Shown here one piece after another: positions 9,072-16,552 of a stretch of 64,000 nucleotides of DNA. The stretch spans positions 124,001-188,000 of the forward strand of contig NZ_FQXG01000002.1 of NCBI RefSeq assembly GCF_900129905.1, in the 5' to 3' direction. Within the stretch, counting starts at the first letter, position 1, and every line of letters starts with the position of its first letter. A model generated the notes under the pieces. The model had not been told where the DNA came from. It did no database searches and was given only the letters and a program-made list of their open reading frames with translations. Made by a program: the position numbers and the translations under genes. Source of the stretch: Ferrimonas marina. GTDB taxonomy: Bacteria; Pseudomonadota; Gammaproteobacteria; Enterobacterales; Shewanellaceae.

Positions 9072-9836
9072 CTACACATTGTTATCCAGGCCCATTATCT
9101 CCATGGCCCTCAGATATTTAATGTGTTTCTCAGAGCCATGAACAATCCGTTCGTTGTAGGTAGACATTAATTCTTTGAAAGAAAGCCCTGCGCATGATGT
9201 AACTTCAACCGATGCTCCATTCTCATATAAATAAACTACAGCATCAAAACGACCCACCTGGGCAGCCATATACATTACTGTAACACAACCTCTATTGACA
9301 TGTTCTATATTGGCACCAGCGTCAACCAAGAAAATCATCGCACTTGGAACTTCTTCATTAAATGGATCTATGGTGCTGAATATAGGTGTGGCACGAAAGT
9401 CGTCCTCTATCTCAATGTTGCCAGAGAAAATGATTAATTCACTAAGCAAAGATACAAATTCATTCTCTGCTGTCAGATGCAACAAAGTAGTTCCATTGAA
9501 TTTGACATTAGGGTCCGCTCCTAACCTAAGAAGTTCTCTGAACATTTCTACATCATCAAGAGCACAGAGTAATAGCGGTGAACCGTCCCCCACCTTAAAA
9601 TTTATATCACTCCCTTGGGCCACCAATTCATTGAGAAGTAAAAAGTCACGTTCCCTGACAGCGCTGAATACTTGCAGATTATTTTCTGAAACCTCATCAA
9701 ATTTACACGAGTAAGAAACAAAATAGCTAGGACTAGGTTTCGCGGAAAGAAAGTCTGCGGAAGTAAAGATCGCGGAACATGCCTGCATTAACAATGTTGA
9801 AATCAATACTAAGACTTTTAACCTAAGCTCTTGCAT
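9072..9836 (-). CDS. Ankyrin-repeat lipoprotein
   Basis: The ATG at 9836 is chosen because it begins a lipoprotein signal peptide (KVLVLISTLLMQAC, lipidated Cys near residue 20). The open frame extends 15 codons further upstream. The mature part contains at least three ankyrin-type repeats, recognisable as L..GADPN, GTTLLHLTAEN, DAGANIEH, TVMYMAAQVGR and YENGASVEV. Ankyrin repeats mediate protein-protein contacts. A lipid-anchored form would act at the envelope, possibly as an immunity or scaffold protein, but that is inference. The base composition is clearly AT-richer than the neighbouring genes, and the gene lies inside a segment bounded by direct repeats. Both suggest horizontal acquisition. 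Confidence 0.85.
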   Translation of the reverse strand: MQELRLKVLVLISTLLMQACSAIFTSADFLSAKPSPSYFVSYSCKFDEVSENNLQVFSAVRERDFLLLNELVAQGSDINFKVGDGSPLLLCALDDVEMFRELLRLGADPNVKFNGTTLLHLTAENEFVSLLSELIIFSGNIEIEDDFRATPIFSTIDPFNEEVPSAMIFLVDAGANIEHVNRGCVTVMYMAAQVGRFDAVVYLYENGASVEVTSCAGLSFKELMSTYNERIVHGSEKHIKYLRAMEIMGLDNNV

Positions 9837-9908
9837 ACGCCTCCAACGGTTAAATAAATGGCTAGTGATAACAGAGCCCATCGACTTGCTGGCAAACTCA
9901 AGCTCTCG

Positions 9909-10202
9909 TTAAGAGCTCTGTTCCTCCACAAATATTCCAGATATTTTTTGGCCTCGGTTTCGATTGCACCACCATTTATAAAATGGATAACCAAATAAAG
10001 CATTCAACAATCCATAAAACCCACCAGTCAACGGAAGAATAACTGAACCTAGAAATACGTCTGCGCCTGATTCATAAGGCTGAAAAAACATACCTGCAAA
10101 CAAAGAAATAATCATTAGAATCACTCCTGTTCCAAAACCACACACTCCAAGGACCTTCATAAGGCTCTTAATGTCGAGTTCAGAACGAAACTCCTTATTC
10201 AT
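9909..10202 (-). CDS. Small two-helix membrane protein, unknown
   Basis: This 97-residue protein has two hydrophobic segments at about residues 15-40 (GVCGFGTGVILMIISLFAG) and 47-70 (FLGSVILPLTGGFYGLLNAL). A polar, basic C-terminal tail (KWWCNRNRGQK) follows. No family was recognised. It is upstream of the ankyrin lipoprotein gene on the same strand, 72 bases apart, and shares its AT-rich composition, so the two are probably cotranscribed and were probably acquired together. Confidence 0.65.
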   Translation of the reverse strand: MNKEFRSELDIKSLMKVLGVCGFGTGVILMIISLFAGMFFQPYESGADVFLGSVILPLTGGFYGLLNALFGYPFYKWWCNRNRGQKISGIFVEEQSS

Positions 10203-10463
10203 TATTACTCCCCTCCACTGGGATTCCTTACAGCCAATTATCTTGAATTATCATTTCTGAAGGATCATGTTGACACTACATCATGCCTGTCAATGGTAAC
10301 CACGCTACCAAGTGAAACGTTTTCAATCAATGGGTTAGGTTACGGAGTAGCTCTGTTACCTGGTGAAACGGAGAAGACGCCATTGAAAACCTCCAACGCG
10401 ACAGCTCGGCCTTTTCTACCTACTCTGTTGGCTCACGGGAAGGAACCGCAGTACTTGTCGTTC
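10203..10463. other. Noncoding right part of AT-rich insert
   Basis: No convincing gene is visible between the small membrane protein and the right direct repeat. It should contain the promoter for the two-gene minus-strand unit. A plus-strand open frame from 10293 crosses the repeat but has no protein-like composition and no ribosome binding site. Confidence 0.5.
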
Positions 10464-10490
10464 GTTTCAATCCACTCTGACCCTATTGGT
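10464..10490. repeat. 27-bp direct repeat, right copy, flanking AT-rich insert
   Basis: This copy matches 9045-9071 at 26 of 27 positions and has the same orientation. It marks the change from AT-rich insert to GC-rich host-like sequence and lies about 100 bases upstream of the AraC-type regulator gene. Confidence 0.9.
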
Positions 10491-10591
10491 TGGCTGACCC
10501 CCTTAGTTCCTGCGTTATTGTCTTTGCTTTTGCATTTACGAGAGAACGGCGTCATGGTCATAGAATCCTTACCATCCTCGGAGCCGTCTCG

Positions 10592-11479
10592 TTGAAATAC
10601 CAAGAGGTGTACCCCAGCGCCCCTGCCGTCGACAGCAACGAGCTCGACTCGGAGCGGGCCGCCGAACTGCTCACCCTGGAGTACTTCGAGGCGGAACCGA
10701 ACCGTATGCCCACCGAGGCATTCAGCCAGCACCACATCCTGCTTAACCTCAACCCCGATCCTCACCGGGTGGAGAACTGGCGCCAGGGGGTGCATCGGGA
10801 CTTTACCTTCCACCAGGGCGATGTGGTGATCACCCCGGCCGAGACCGAAAGCGGCTGGCGCTGGCACGCCCGCTCCCAGGTGATCGTGATAACCCTGGCA
10901 CCGGAGAAGCTGCAACGCTTCGCCGCCCAGGAGCTGCAACTGGTGCTCGCCCCGGGCCAGTTAAAGGACGTTCCTTGCCAGCCAGATCCCGAGTTGGTGG
11001 CCTGCGGCCAGCAGCTCATTACTGCCATGGGCCAACGCCTCGGCAGTGAGCTGATGTTTGAGAGCCTGGCGCGGGTGTTTCTCACCCAACTGCTCGACCG
11101 CTATGGTCGGGTGCTGCAGCGCGGCGAACAGCGCCACTTCAGCCAGGCCCAGCTGCAGCGAGTACTGAACTTCCTGCAGCAGCACTATGCCGACAAGATC
11201 ACCGTGGAGCAAATGGCCCAACAAGCCGCCTTCAGCACCTACCACTTTGCCCGGGCCTTCAAGCGGGTAATGGGCCTCTCCCCCTACCTCTACCTGCAGC
11301 AGCTGCGCATCGAACAGGCCAAGCAGAAGCTGCTAACCCAATCCGACAGCCTGCTGGTGATCGCCCAGGCCTGCGGCTTCGCCAACCAGGCTCACTTCTC
11401 CCGGGTGTTCAAACAGCTCACCGGAGAGAGCCCCTCCCGCTGGCAACAGCAGCAAAGAGCAAGATCAGACAAAAACTGA
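10592..11479 (+). CDS. AraC-family transcriptional regulator
   Basis: The frame is open from 10490, but the first 34 codons look non-coding. A TTG at 10592 with a GGAG upstream is the preferred start, giving 295 residues; this choice is uncertain. The N-terminal part (through about residue 165) resembles a cupin-like sensing domain, with FHQGDVVITPAE. The C-terminal 100 residues form the double helix-turn-helix of the AraC family: ITVEQMAQQAAFSTYHFARAF, then LLVIAQACGFANQAHFSRVFK and the closing GESPSRW. It likely controls the hydrolase and SnoaL-like genes that follow on the same strand 118 bases downstream. The ligand is unknown. Confidence 0.88.
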   Translation: MKYQEVYPSAPAVDSNELDSERAAELLTLEYFEAEPNRMPTEAFSQHHILLNLNPDPHRVENWRQGVHRDFTFHQGDVVITPAETESGWRWHARSQVIVITLAPEKLQRFAAQELQLVLAPGQLKDVPCQPDPELVACGQQLITAMGQRLGSELMFESLARVFLTQLLDRYGRVLQRGEQRHFSQAQLQRVLNFLQQHYADKITVEQMAQQAAFSTYHFARAFKRVMGLSPYLYLQQLRIEQAKQKLLTQSDSLLVIAQACGFANQAHFSRVFKQLTGESPSRWQQQQRARSDKN

Positions 11480-11597
11480 GCAGCATCCCTCAATCCCTTT
11501 CATCGCTGTCCCGATAGGCTTAATTCAACCGCTGGCCACTGCGCTGTACACACTGCTTACGGTGGCCCGGCTCAAGTCATAACGGAGAGGACAAAGG

Positions 11598-12467
11598 ATG
11601 AAAACGTCAGTGGAATTTTGGAGTCACGGTGACCGCCTGGTGGGCACCCTGTACCTGCCGGAGCAAGGCACCGGCCCCTTCCCCGGCCTGGTGATCACCG
11701 GCGCCTGGACCACGGTCAAGGAGCAGATGCCCAGCCTGTACGCCCAGCAGATGGCCGAGCGCGGCTTTGCTGCCCTGGTGTTTGATTTTCGCGGCTGGGG
11801 CGCCTCCGACGGCGAGCCTCGCTACCTGGAGCACCCCGAACGCAAAAGCCGCGACATCGAGGCGGCGGTTGCCTTCCTGGCCGAGCGGCCGGAGGTGGAC
11901 AGCAATCGCCTTGGAGGGCTGGGGATCTGCGCCTCCTCCGGTTACATGAGCGATGCCGCCACCCATAGTCCCCTCATTCGCAGCTACGCACTGGTGGCCC
12001 CCTGGCTGCACACCCCGGAGATCGCCGAAGCGGTGTACGGCGGTGCCGAGGCGGTACAAGGGCTGATCGCCCAAGGCCGCAGCGCCGAGCAAGCGGACAC
12101 ACCGCAATACATCGAGGCGGCCAGCACCACTAATGAACAGGCCCTGATGTACCAGGCTCCCTACTACACCGAACCGGAGCGCGGCCTGATCGCAGAATAC
12201 GACAACCTGTTTAACCTGGCGTCCTGGGAGCCCTGGCTGCGCTACGACAGCCACCGCAACGCCAACAACGGCAAGCCTGCCCTGCTGGTGCACTCTGAGG
12301 CGGCGGTGATCCCGAACGGAGCTCGGCAGTACCTTGAGCGCAAGGGCAGCGACGGCAAGATGCTGTGGCTGGACAACGTCACCCAGTTCGACTTCTACGA
12401 CCAGCCCGAGCCGGTGCGTCTGGCCTGCGACGCGGTTGCCGCGCATTTTCGTTCGACCCTCAACTGA
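11598..12467 (+). CDS. Alpha/beta hydrolase with Cys at the nucleophile position
   Basis: This 289-residue protein shows an alpha/beta-hydrolase fold of the COG1073/dienelactone-hydrolase type. An N-terminal strand region (LVGTLYLPEQG) is followed by LVITGAWTTVKEQM at the oxyanion position and FDFRGWGASDG. The nucleophile elbow reads GLGICASSG, placing Cys111 where most members have Ser. A C-terminal region with LLVHSEAAVIPNGAR and DFYDQPE follows. Cys nucleophiles are known for dienelactone hydrolase. The substrate is unknown. A strong ribosome binding site (GGAGAGGA) precedes the ATG. The next gene begins 14 bases after the stop, indicating an operon. Confidence 0.85.
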   Translation: MKTSVEFWSHGDRLVGTLYLPEQGTGPFPGLVITGAWTTVKEQMPSLYAQQMAERGFAALVFDFRGWGASDGEPRYLEHPERKSRDIEAAVAFLAERPEVDSNRLGGLGICASSGYMSDAATHSPLIRSYALVAPWLHTPEIAEAVYGGAEAVQGLIAQGRSAEQADTPQYIEAASTTNEQALMYQAPYYTEPERGLIAEYDNLFNLASWEPWLRYDSHRNANNGKPALLVHSEAAVIPNGARQYLERKGSDGKMLWLDNVTQFDFYDQPEPVRLACDAVAAHFRSTLN

Positions 12468-12481
12468 AGGAGCCGACCGCA

Positions 12482-13474
12482 ATGAAGAGCCGACTTACCA
12501 CCCTGTTGATAAGGACCATGGCGCTTGCGGCCATCCCCTTTGAGTTAACAGCAGAGAGCCAAGAGACCATGAACAGCACCCAATACACTCAAGAGCACGC
12601 CGCGGTCCGCGCCGTTATCCAAGCGGTGGGCAACCTGGCGGACAGACACCAGTTTGAGGATCTGCAGCAGCTCTATGCCGATCAGGTACTGCTGGACTAC
12701 CAGTCCCTCAGTGGCGAAGCCCCACAACGCATTGAGGCGCAGACGCTGATGACCCAGTGGGCCTCGGTACTGCCCGGGTTCGACCAGACCTACCACGACC
12801 TTGGCACTATCCAGATAGAGCTTGATGGCCAATCCGCCATCGCCACCGCCCCAGTACGGGCCCAGCATCACCTGGATGGCGAGCTTTGGCAGGTGAGCGG
12901 TCACTACCGCTACGCCCTGGCCCAGCAGCAAGGCCGCTGGCGTATCACCGAGCATCAGTTTGTGCTGGAGCAGGAACAGGGGGATCGGGCACTGCTGTCC
13001 GAGGCCGTGACTCGAGCCGCTCAGCAGCCGGTCGCCTACCTGCAGCGCCAGCAAACCGTGGCGGCGGTGCGCGACTTCCTGTCAGCACTGGAGCGCAAGG
13101 CGATGGACGACTTTGCCGAGGTATGGAACGAGGATGCAGTCCAGCACATGCCCTATGCCCCGGAGGGCTTCCCCAAGCGGGTGGAGGGTAAAGAAGCGCT
13201 GATCGCCCACTACGCGGGCTGGCCGGATAACGCCGGCAAGGCGGACTTCCTGTCCCAGTTCAGGGTGTACCCCATGGTGGACCCGCAGTGGGTGTTCGTG
13301 GAGTTTGTTGGCGAGGCGGAGATCCGACCCACCGGTCGCACCTACCACCAAAACTATGGCGGTCTGTTCCACGTGGTTGGCGGCAAGATCTCGCTGTTTC
13401 GAGAGTACTTCGACCCAGCCCCGTTCAAGTACGCCTTTGGCCTGGAGGAAGGCGGCAGCTTTCACCCCGAGTAG
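12482..13474 (+). CDS. Tandem SnoaL/NTF2-like domain protein, probably exported
   Basis: The ATG at 12482 has a good ribosome binding site (AAGGAG) and is preferred over the longer open frame that overlaps the hydrolase gene. The 330-residue product begins with a hydrophobic, basic segment resembling a weak signal peptide ending near ELTAES. Two NTF2-fold (SnoaL-like) domains follow. The first is at about residues 35-175 (AVRAVIQAVGNLADRHQFEDL to WRITEHQF). The second is at about residues 200-325 (VRDFLSALERKAMDDFAEVW to FREYFDPAPFKYAFG). SnoaL-like domains act as cyclases, isomerases or binding proteins. Together with the hydrolase it may process an organic compound under control of the AraC regulator. 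Confidence 0.8.
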   Translation: MKSRLTTLLIRTMALAAIPFELTAESQETMNSTQYTQEHAAVRAVIQAVGNLADRHQFEDLQQLYADQVLLDYQSLSGEAPQRIEAQTLMTQWASVLPGFDQTYHDLGTIQIELDGQSAIATAPVRAQHHLDGELWQVSGHYRYALAQQQGRWRITEHQFVLEQEQGDRALLSEAVTRAAQQPVAYLQRQQTVAAVRDFLSALERKAMDDFAEVWNEDAVQHMPYAPEGFPKRVEGKEALIAHYAGWPDNAGKADFLSQFRVYPMVDPQWVFVEFVGEAEIRPTGRTYHQNYGGLFHVVGGKISLFREYFDPAPFKYAFGLEEGGSFHPE

Positions 13475-13525
13475 GGCTTATCTTCAGGGACGCCCATACT
13501 CAATATCACTGGGCGCTGGATACTA

Positions 13526-13586
13526 GGCGCTAGGCACTGGGCACTTGGCACTTGGCACTTGGCACTTGGCATTAAGCATTAGGCAC
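13526..13586. repeat. Heptanucleotide tandem array (GGCACTT)n
   Basis: The unit GGCACTT occurs four times perfectly at 13540-13567. It is flanked in register by degenerate units GGCGCTA, GGCACTG, GGCATTA, AGCATTA and a partial GGCACC. The array lies in the noncoding gap between two secreted-protein genes. Confidence 0.9.
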
Positions 13587-13672
13587 CGAGGAGCGATTGC
13601 CCGGTGCCCTGTGCTTCTAAAAGAAAAACAGTCCGGCAAAGCCATTAATGTCAAACCAACGGGGGCTCATCG

Positions 13673-14269
13673 ATGAACCTGTTCAACCCTGCACCACGTT
13701 CGCTCTGGATTCTTCCCGTACTGGCCATCGGGCTCTTCACTTCCAGCGTTATGGCCAATGAGGGAGTCACAAGCGGGGAGGTTGAGAGTTCAGCGCAGGC
13801 GCAGGCGCAGGCCCAGCCCCAGACCACGTCCCAAATCCCTGCGTTGGACACGTTAAGCCCCAACTACGATGCCAAGGCTCGCGCCGAGTTCAGCCACAAT
13901 GACGTGGCGGCCTTCGTCTACCAGTGGTTTGCCGGCTTCGACCACCAACGTGAAGCGCGCTTCTTCTTAGAGCGCATCGCAGAACCGGTCGCTCTTCACT
14001 ACCCCGACGCGCCACTGCGCTCCGTGGACGACTTCCTCGGCTGGTACCAGGGCGTCATCGACAACATCGCCTGGAATGCTCACGAGCTGAGCGAACTTTC
14101 AATTCAAGGCAATCAACAACAGGGTTGGCAGGTCAGCTACCTGGTGCGCTGGCAGGCGAGGGATTACAGCGGACAAAACCTGGAGATGGACGTAGCCCAG
14201 CAGCTGGTGATTGTGCGAGAAGGGGAAGCACTGAAAATCGCGCAACTGAGGGCGAAGCTTCATGGGTAA
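13673..14269 (+). CDS. Secreted NTF2-like hypothetical protein
   Basis: This 198-residue protein has a signal peptide (LWILPVLAIGLFTSSVMA) with cleavage expected after residue 27 or so. A low-complexity Ala/Gln segment (AQAQAQAQPQ) follows, encoded by an imperfect CAGGCG hexamer repeat at about 13796-13820. The globular part (about residues 70-198) looks like an NTF2/SnoaL-like domain, with HNDVAAFVYQWFAGFDHQRE near its start and a closing beta strand VIVREGEALKIAQLRA. A function in binding or catalysis cannot be told from sequence. It may be linked to the SnoaL-like gene upstream, with the heptamer array between them. Confidence 0.7.
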   Translation: MNLFNPAPRSLWILPVLAIGLFTSSVMANEGVTSGEVESSAQAQAQAQPQTTSQIPALDTLSPNYDAKARAEFSHNDVAAFVYQWFAGFDHQREARFFLERIAEPVALHYPDAPLRSVDDFLGWYQGVIDNIAWNAHELSELSIQGNQQQGWQVSYLVRWQARDYSGQNLEMDVAQQLVIVREGEALKIAQLRAKLHG

Positions 14270-14321
14270 CTAATTTAAAAGGACCGAGTTTGGCTAGGTC
14301 CCGCCCACACTGAATAGATTT

Positions 14322-14894
14322 TTATAGCCTGTCATAGTTCTTTGCCACGGTCTCATTAATCTCGTCGGCAAGTACCTGAGCCTCTCGCATGGTTTCTTGA
14401 ACAAGTTCCCAGTTTCTCCAGTGCTGCTCCCATTTATCCTTCCCGACCACGAACTCGAAATCTACTTTGGTAGGGGCTTCAGCACTTTCATAGCGCTCAA
14501 GACTTTCCATTCTTTGCTTGATATCTTGCACACCTTTAGTTTTGGGCGACAACGCAGCATCACTCAACATCCAGGCACGCCAATCCTTATTCCCTTTCGA
14601 CTGATTACATTTCCCACACGCTGGAACTAAATTTTTTATTTCAGATACATACCCTGTGGGCCTCTTGTTCATTACTAGTGGGCGAAGATGATCCCATTCG
14701 GTTGCTTCGGAACCACAATATGAACACTGAAACGAATTTAGGTCCATGCCAAGCATATGAAGTGCATGCTTCACTTCATCTTCTGTAGGCTCAATCACTG
14801 GAATAATTGAGTTAATGAATGAATTCGTGATACTTGACGACCTGCCCGTTATTTTCATCGGCCTTGGCATTTTAAAAAGCGACAAATAGATCAT
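14322..14894 (-). CDS. HNH endonuclease
   Basis: This 190-residue protein contains a zinc-ribbon HNH nuclease core: CSYC at about residues 58-61, the catalytic segment EWDHLRP (His at about residue 69), then NLVPACGKCNQSKGNKDW, which supplies the Asn and the second Cys pair. HNH enzymes cut DNA and occur in restriction systems, homing elements and phage-defence systems. The start at 14894 has an AAGG five bases upstream; an internal ATG at 14870 is the alternative. The gene is AT-rich compared with the chromosome. It is the last of three genes on the minus strand, 37 bases after the membrane-protein gene, so a joint function is likely. Confidence 0.88.
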   Translation of the reverse strand: MIYLSLFKMPRPMKITGRSSSITNSFINSIIPVIEPTEDEVKHALHMLGMDLNSFQCSYCGSEATEWDHLRPLVMNKRPTGYVSEIKNLVPACGKCNQSKGNKDWRAWMLSDAALSPKTKGVQDIKQRMESLERYESAEAPTKVDFEFVVGKDKWEQHWRNWELVQETMREAQVLADEINETVAKNYDRL

Positions 14895-14931
14895 AACAAC
14901 CTTGATTTAGATCTGTTTCAACCCATAGAAA

Positions 14932-15396
14932 TCATTTAACTTTTAGCAGCATACTTTTAATGGATATAATGGCCATATAGAAACTGCATGCATTGATTAA
15001 AATAACCAACGTTGATATAAGAAACAGCCAGGCGAGCTTAAATTGTTCCAACCCATCAATTAGCCATACGTAGATGCAAACAATGGAAAAAACAACTGCA
15101 ATTAAGATCCCGATATTAAAGTGACACTTTAGCTTCCAGTAATCTGGCCATTCATGAAGAAACTTATCAAGCTTTTCATTCGGGAAAATAACAACCTTTC
15201 CTTCTTTAAAGGTCCACCCGACAATGCCAAGAGGTAACATCAATAGCCATTTGCGTGCATCCTCATTAATGCTCAAAGACTCGAAAGCCTCTTTCAATTC
15301 TGGCTCAAAAGAAAAATACAAAAAAACACCACTCAAAAAGACAAGCATCTCAAAACTTATAAAAATGATTCGGAGATAGTAAATTGACTTCATCAA
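14932..15396 (-). CDS. Membrane protein of the HNH operon, unknown family
   Basis: This 154-residue protein has an N-terminal hydrophobic helix (about residues 8-28). A soluble segment with charged helices covers about residues 30-85. Two closely spaced C-terminal helices follow (about residues 92-115, IGILIAVVFSIVCIYVWLI, and 121-145, LAWLFLISTLVILINACSF). The start codon overlaps the stop of the upstream gene by four bases (ATGA), so translation is coupled. I do not recognise the family. Its place between an unknown soluble protein and a nuclease is the main clue. A membrane effector or anchor is possible, but that is inference. Confidence 0.75.
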   Translation of the reverse strand: MMKSIYYLRIIFISFEMLVFLSGVFLYFSFEPELKEAFESLSINEDARKWLLMLPLGIVGWTFKEGKVVIFPNEKLDKFLHEWPDYWKLKCHFNIGILIAVVFSIVCIYVWLIDGLEQFKLAWLFLISTLVILINACSFYMAIISIKSMLLKVK

Positions 15397-16274
15397 TGCT
15401 TCATATCTCTTTCTTTTGTAACTCGACTAAAATGTGTATTAGAAACCTTAGCTAGGTCATAAGGAGCTGGTTCCTTTGGAAATAGGAAGCTTTTTTGTGT
15501 ATCGCTAGTTTTAACCACAACCTCCTCTCCACCTTCTAGTCCAACAACCTTACCTCTGCCATAACCATCTGCTGCCATTAGTATTGCAGCATCGCCAATA
15601 TCCGGGATTTTTTCAGGCTCAAACTCAGAATCTTCTAGGATTCTGTCCATCAATTCAACAATATTAGACTTTAAACCATCAGTCTTAGATGTTTGCTCCT
15701 TTACTGTAATCTCTGAAGCATTTCTCTCAGAAATATAAGTATTTAGACTAGACCAAAGCCTTCCAAATAAAGGGTTAGGCGGGAATACAGTCGCTGAGAA
15801 TTCAGTATAATGGCTTAACTTTTTCAACCTGGATGTGAATTTTCTATAGTCAGATACTGGATCTATATCGCAGGAAATAAAGAAATTATCATATGCCTTC
15901 TCGATAATTGACTTGAAGCGCCTAGGGAAAACTTCCTCTTGAATGCCATTCCAAACATGTAAGTAAGCTATTCCAGAGCACTCAGGAAGGTATACGAACG
16001 GTGAACTTGCTTCCACGAGATTTGGTACGTCAGTATTTACTTGATTTCGTTTTCCTTCATCAATTACGGTAGCATGACCGTTTTTCGCATATTTAGACAG
16101 CTTACCGAACACAAATGGCAATTCAGAATCTCTATTGTCTACAATATCAGTAATTGTCCAGTCGAACTTTCCGACTGTAACAATTGGAGGGTTAGAAATT
16201 GCATCCATAATTTGCTCTTGACTTAAGTTTATTTTTACAACTCGCCCTAGGAAATATCGGCCTCTTTTCATCAC
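15393..16274 (-). CDS. Unknown AT-rich-operon protein, first gene of HNH operon
   Basis: This 293-residue soluble protein has no signal peptide or membrane segment. Recognisable stretches include LPFVFGKLSKYAKNG, a serine/proline-rich strand pair SSPFVYLPECSGIAYLHVW, PRRFKSIIEKAYDNFF, ATVFPPNPLFGRLWSSL, and a C-terminal beta-rich end with AADGYGRGKVVGLEGGEEV. The overall layout reminds me of DUF4747-like proteins, but this is from memory and not verified. It starts the three-gene AT-rich operon and overlaps the membrane-protein gene by four bases. No function is assigned. Its composition differs sharply from the GC-rich genes on either side. Confidence 0.7.
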   Translation of the reverse strand: MMKRGRYFLGRVVKINLSQEQIMDAISNPPIVTVGKFDWTITDIVDNRDSELPFVFGKLSKYAKNGHATVIDEGKRNQVNTDVPNLVEASSPFVYLPECSGIAYLHVWNGIQEEVFPRRFKSIIEKAYDNFFISCDIDPVSDYRKFTSRLKKLSHYTEFSATVFPPNPLFGRLWSSLNTYISERNASEITVKEQTSKTDGLKSNIVELMDRILEDSEFEPEKIPDIGDAAILMAADGYGRGKVVGLEGGEEVVVKTSDTQKSFLFPKEPAPYDLAKVSNTHFSRVTKERDMKH

Positions 16275-16472
16275 ATCCTCAATTATTTACGAAGTCCAAT
16301 CGCATATTTCATTCAAATTAATTTTGTGCCGGATAATATTACCGCAACATTATCTCTCGCAGCGGTGTCAAGAAACTATCAAGTGAATGGGAGTCAAGCA
16401 ATGCGTTAGATGCAGCAATTTCGCCGTGCAGGTGGCAAGACAAAGAAGATGTCACATGCAGACCTAAACGCG

Positions 16473-16509
16473 ACAGGCCGCCCCGTCATGCAATGACGGG
16501 GCGGCCTGT
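16473..16509. repeat. Perfect 17-bp inverted repeat (hairpin) downstream of diheme peroxidase gene
   Basis: The arms at 16473-16489 and 16493-16509 are perfectly complementary around a three-base loop (GCA). There is no strong T run on either side; on the minus strand a short TTT follows 9 bases later. It lies 43 bases beyond the 3' end of the minus-strand cytochrome gene. It probably terminates or stabilises that transcript. Confidence 0.7.
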
Positions 16510-16552
16510 ACGATTCTCTACCTGCTGGTTTCTAAGAGCTTGCCAGTTGGGC

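Noticed and set aside
9045-10490. Integron cassette interpretation of the AT-rich insert
   Set aside because: No attC-like inverted core sites (GTTRRRY and its complement) flank the genes; the flanks are plain direct repeats.
10293-10595. 100-residue plus-strand open frame at the right end of the AT-rich insert
   Set aside because: It crosses the direct repeat and the AraC leader, has no ribosome binding site and no family-like features.
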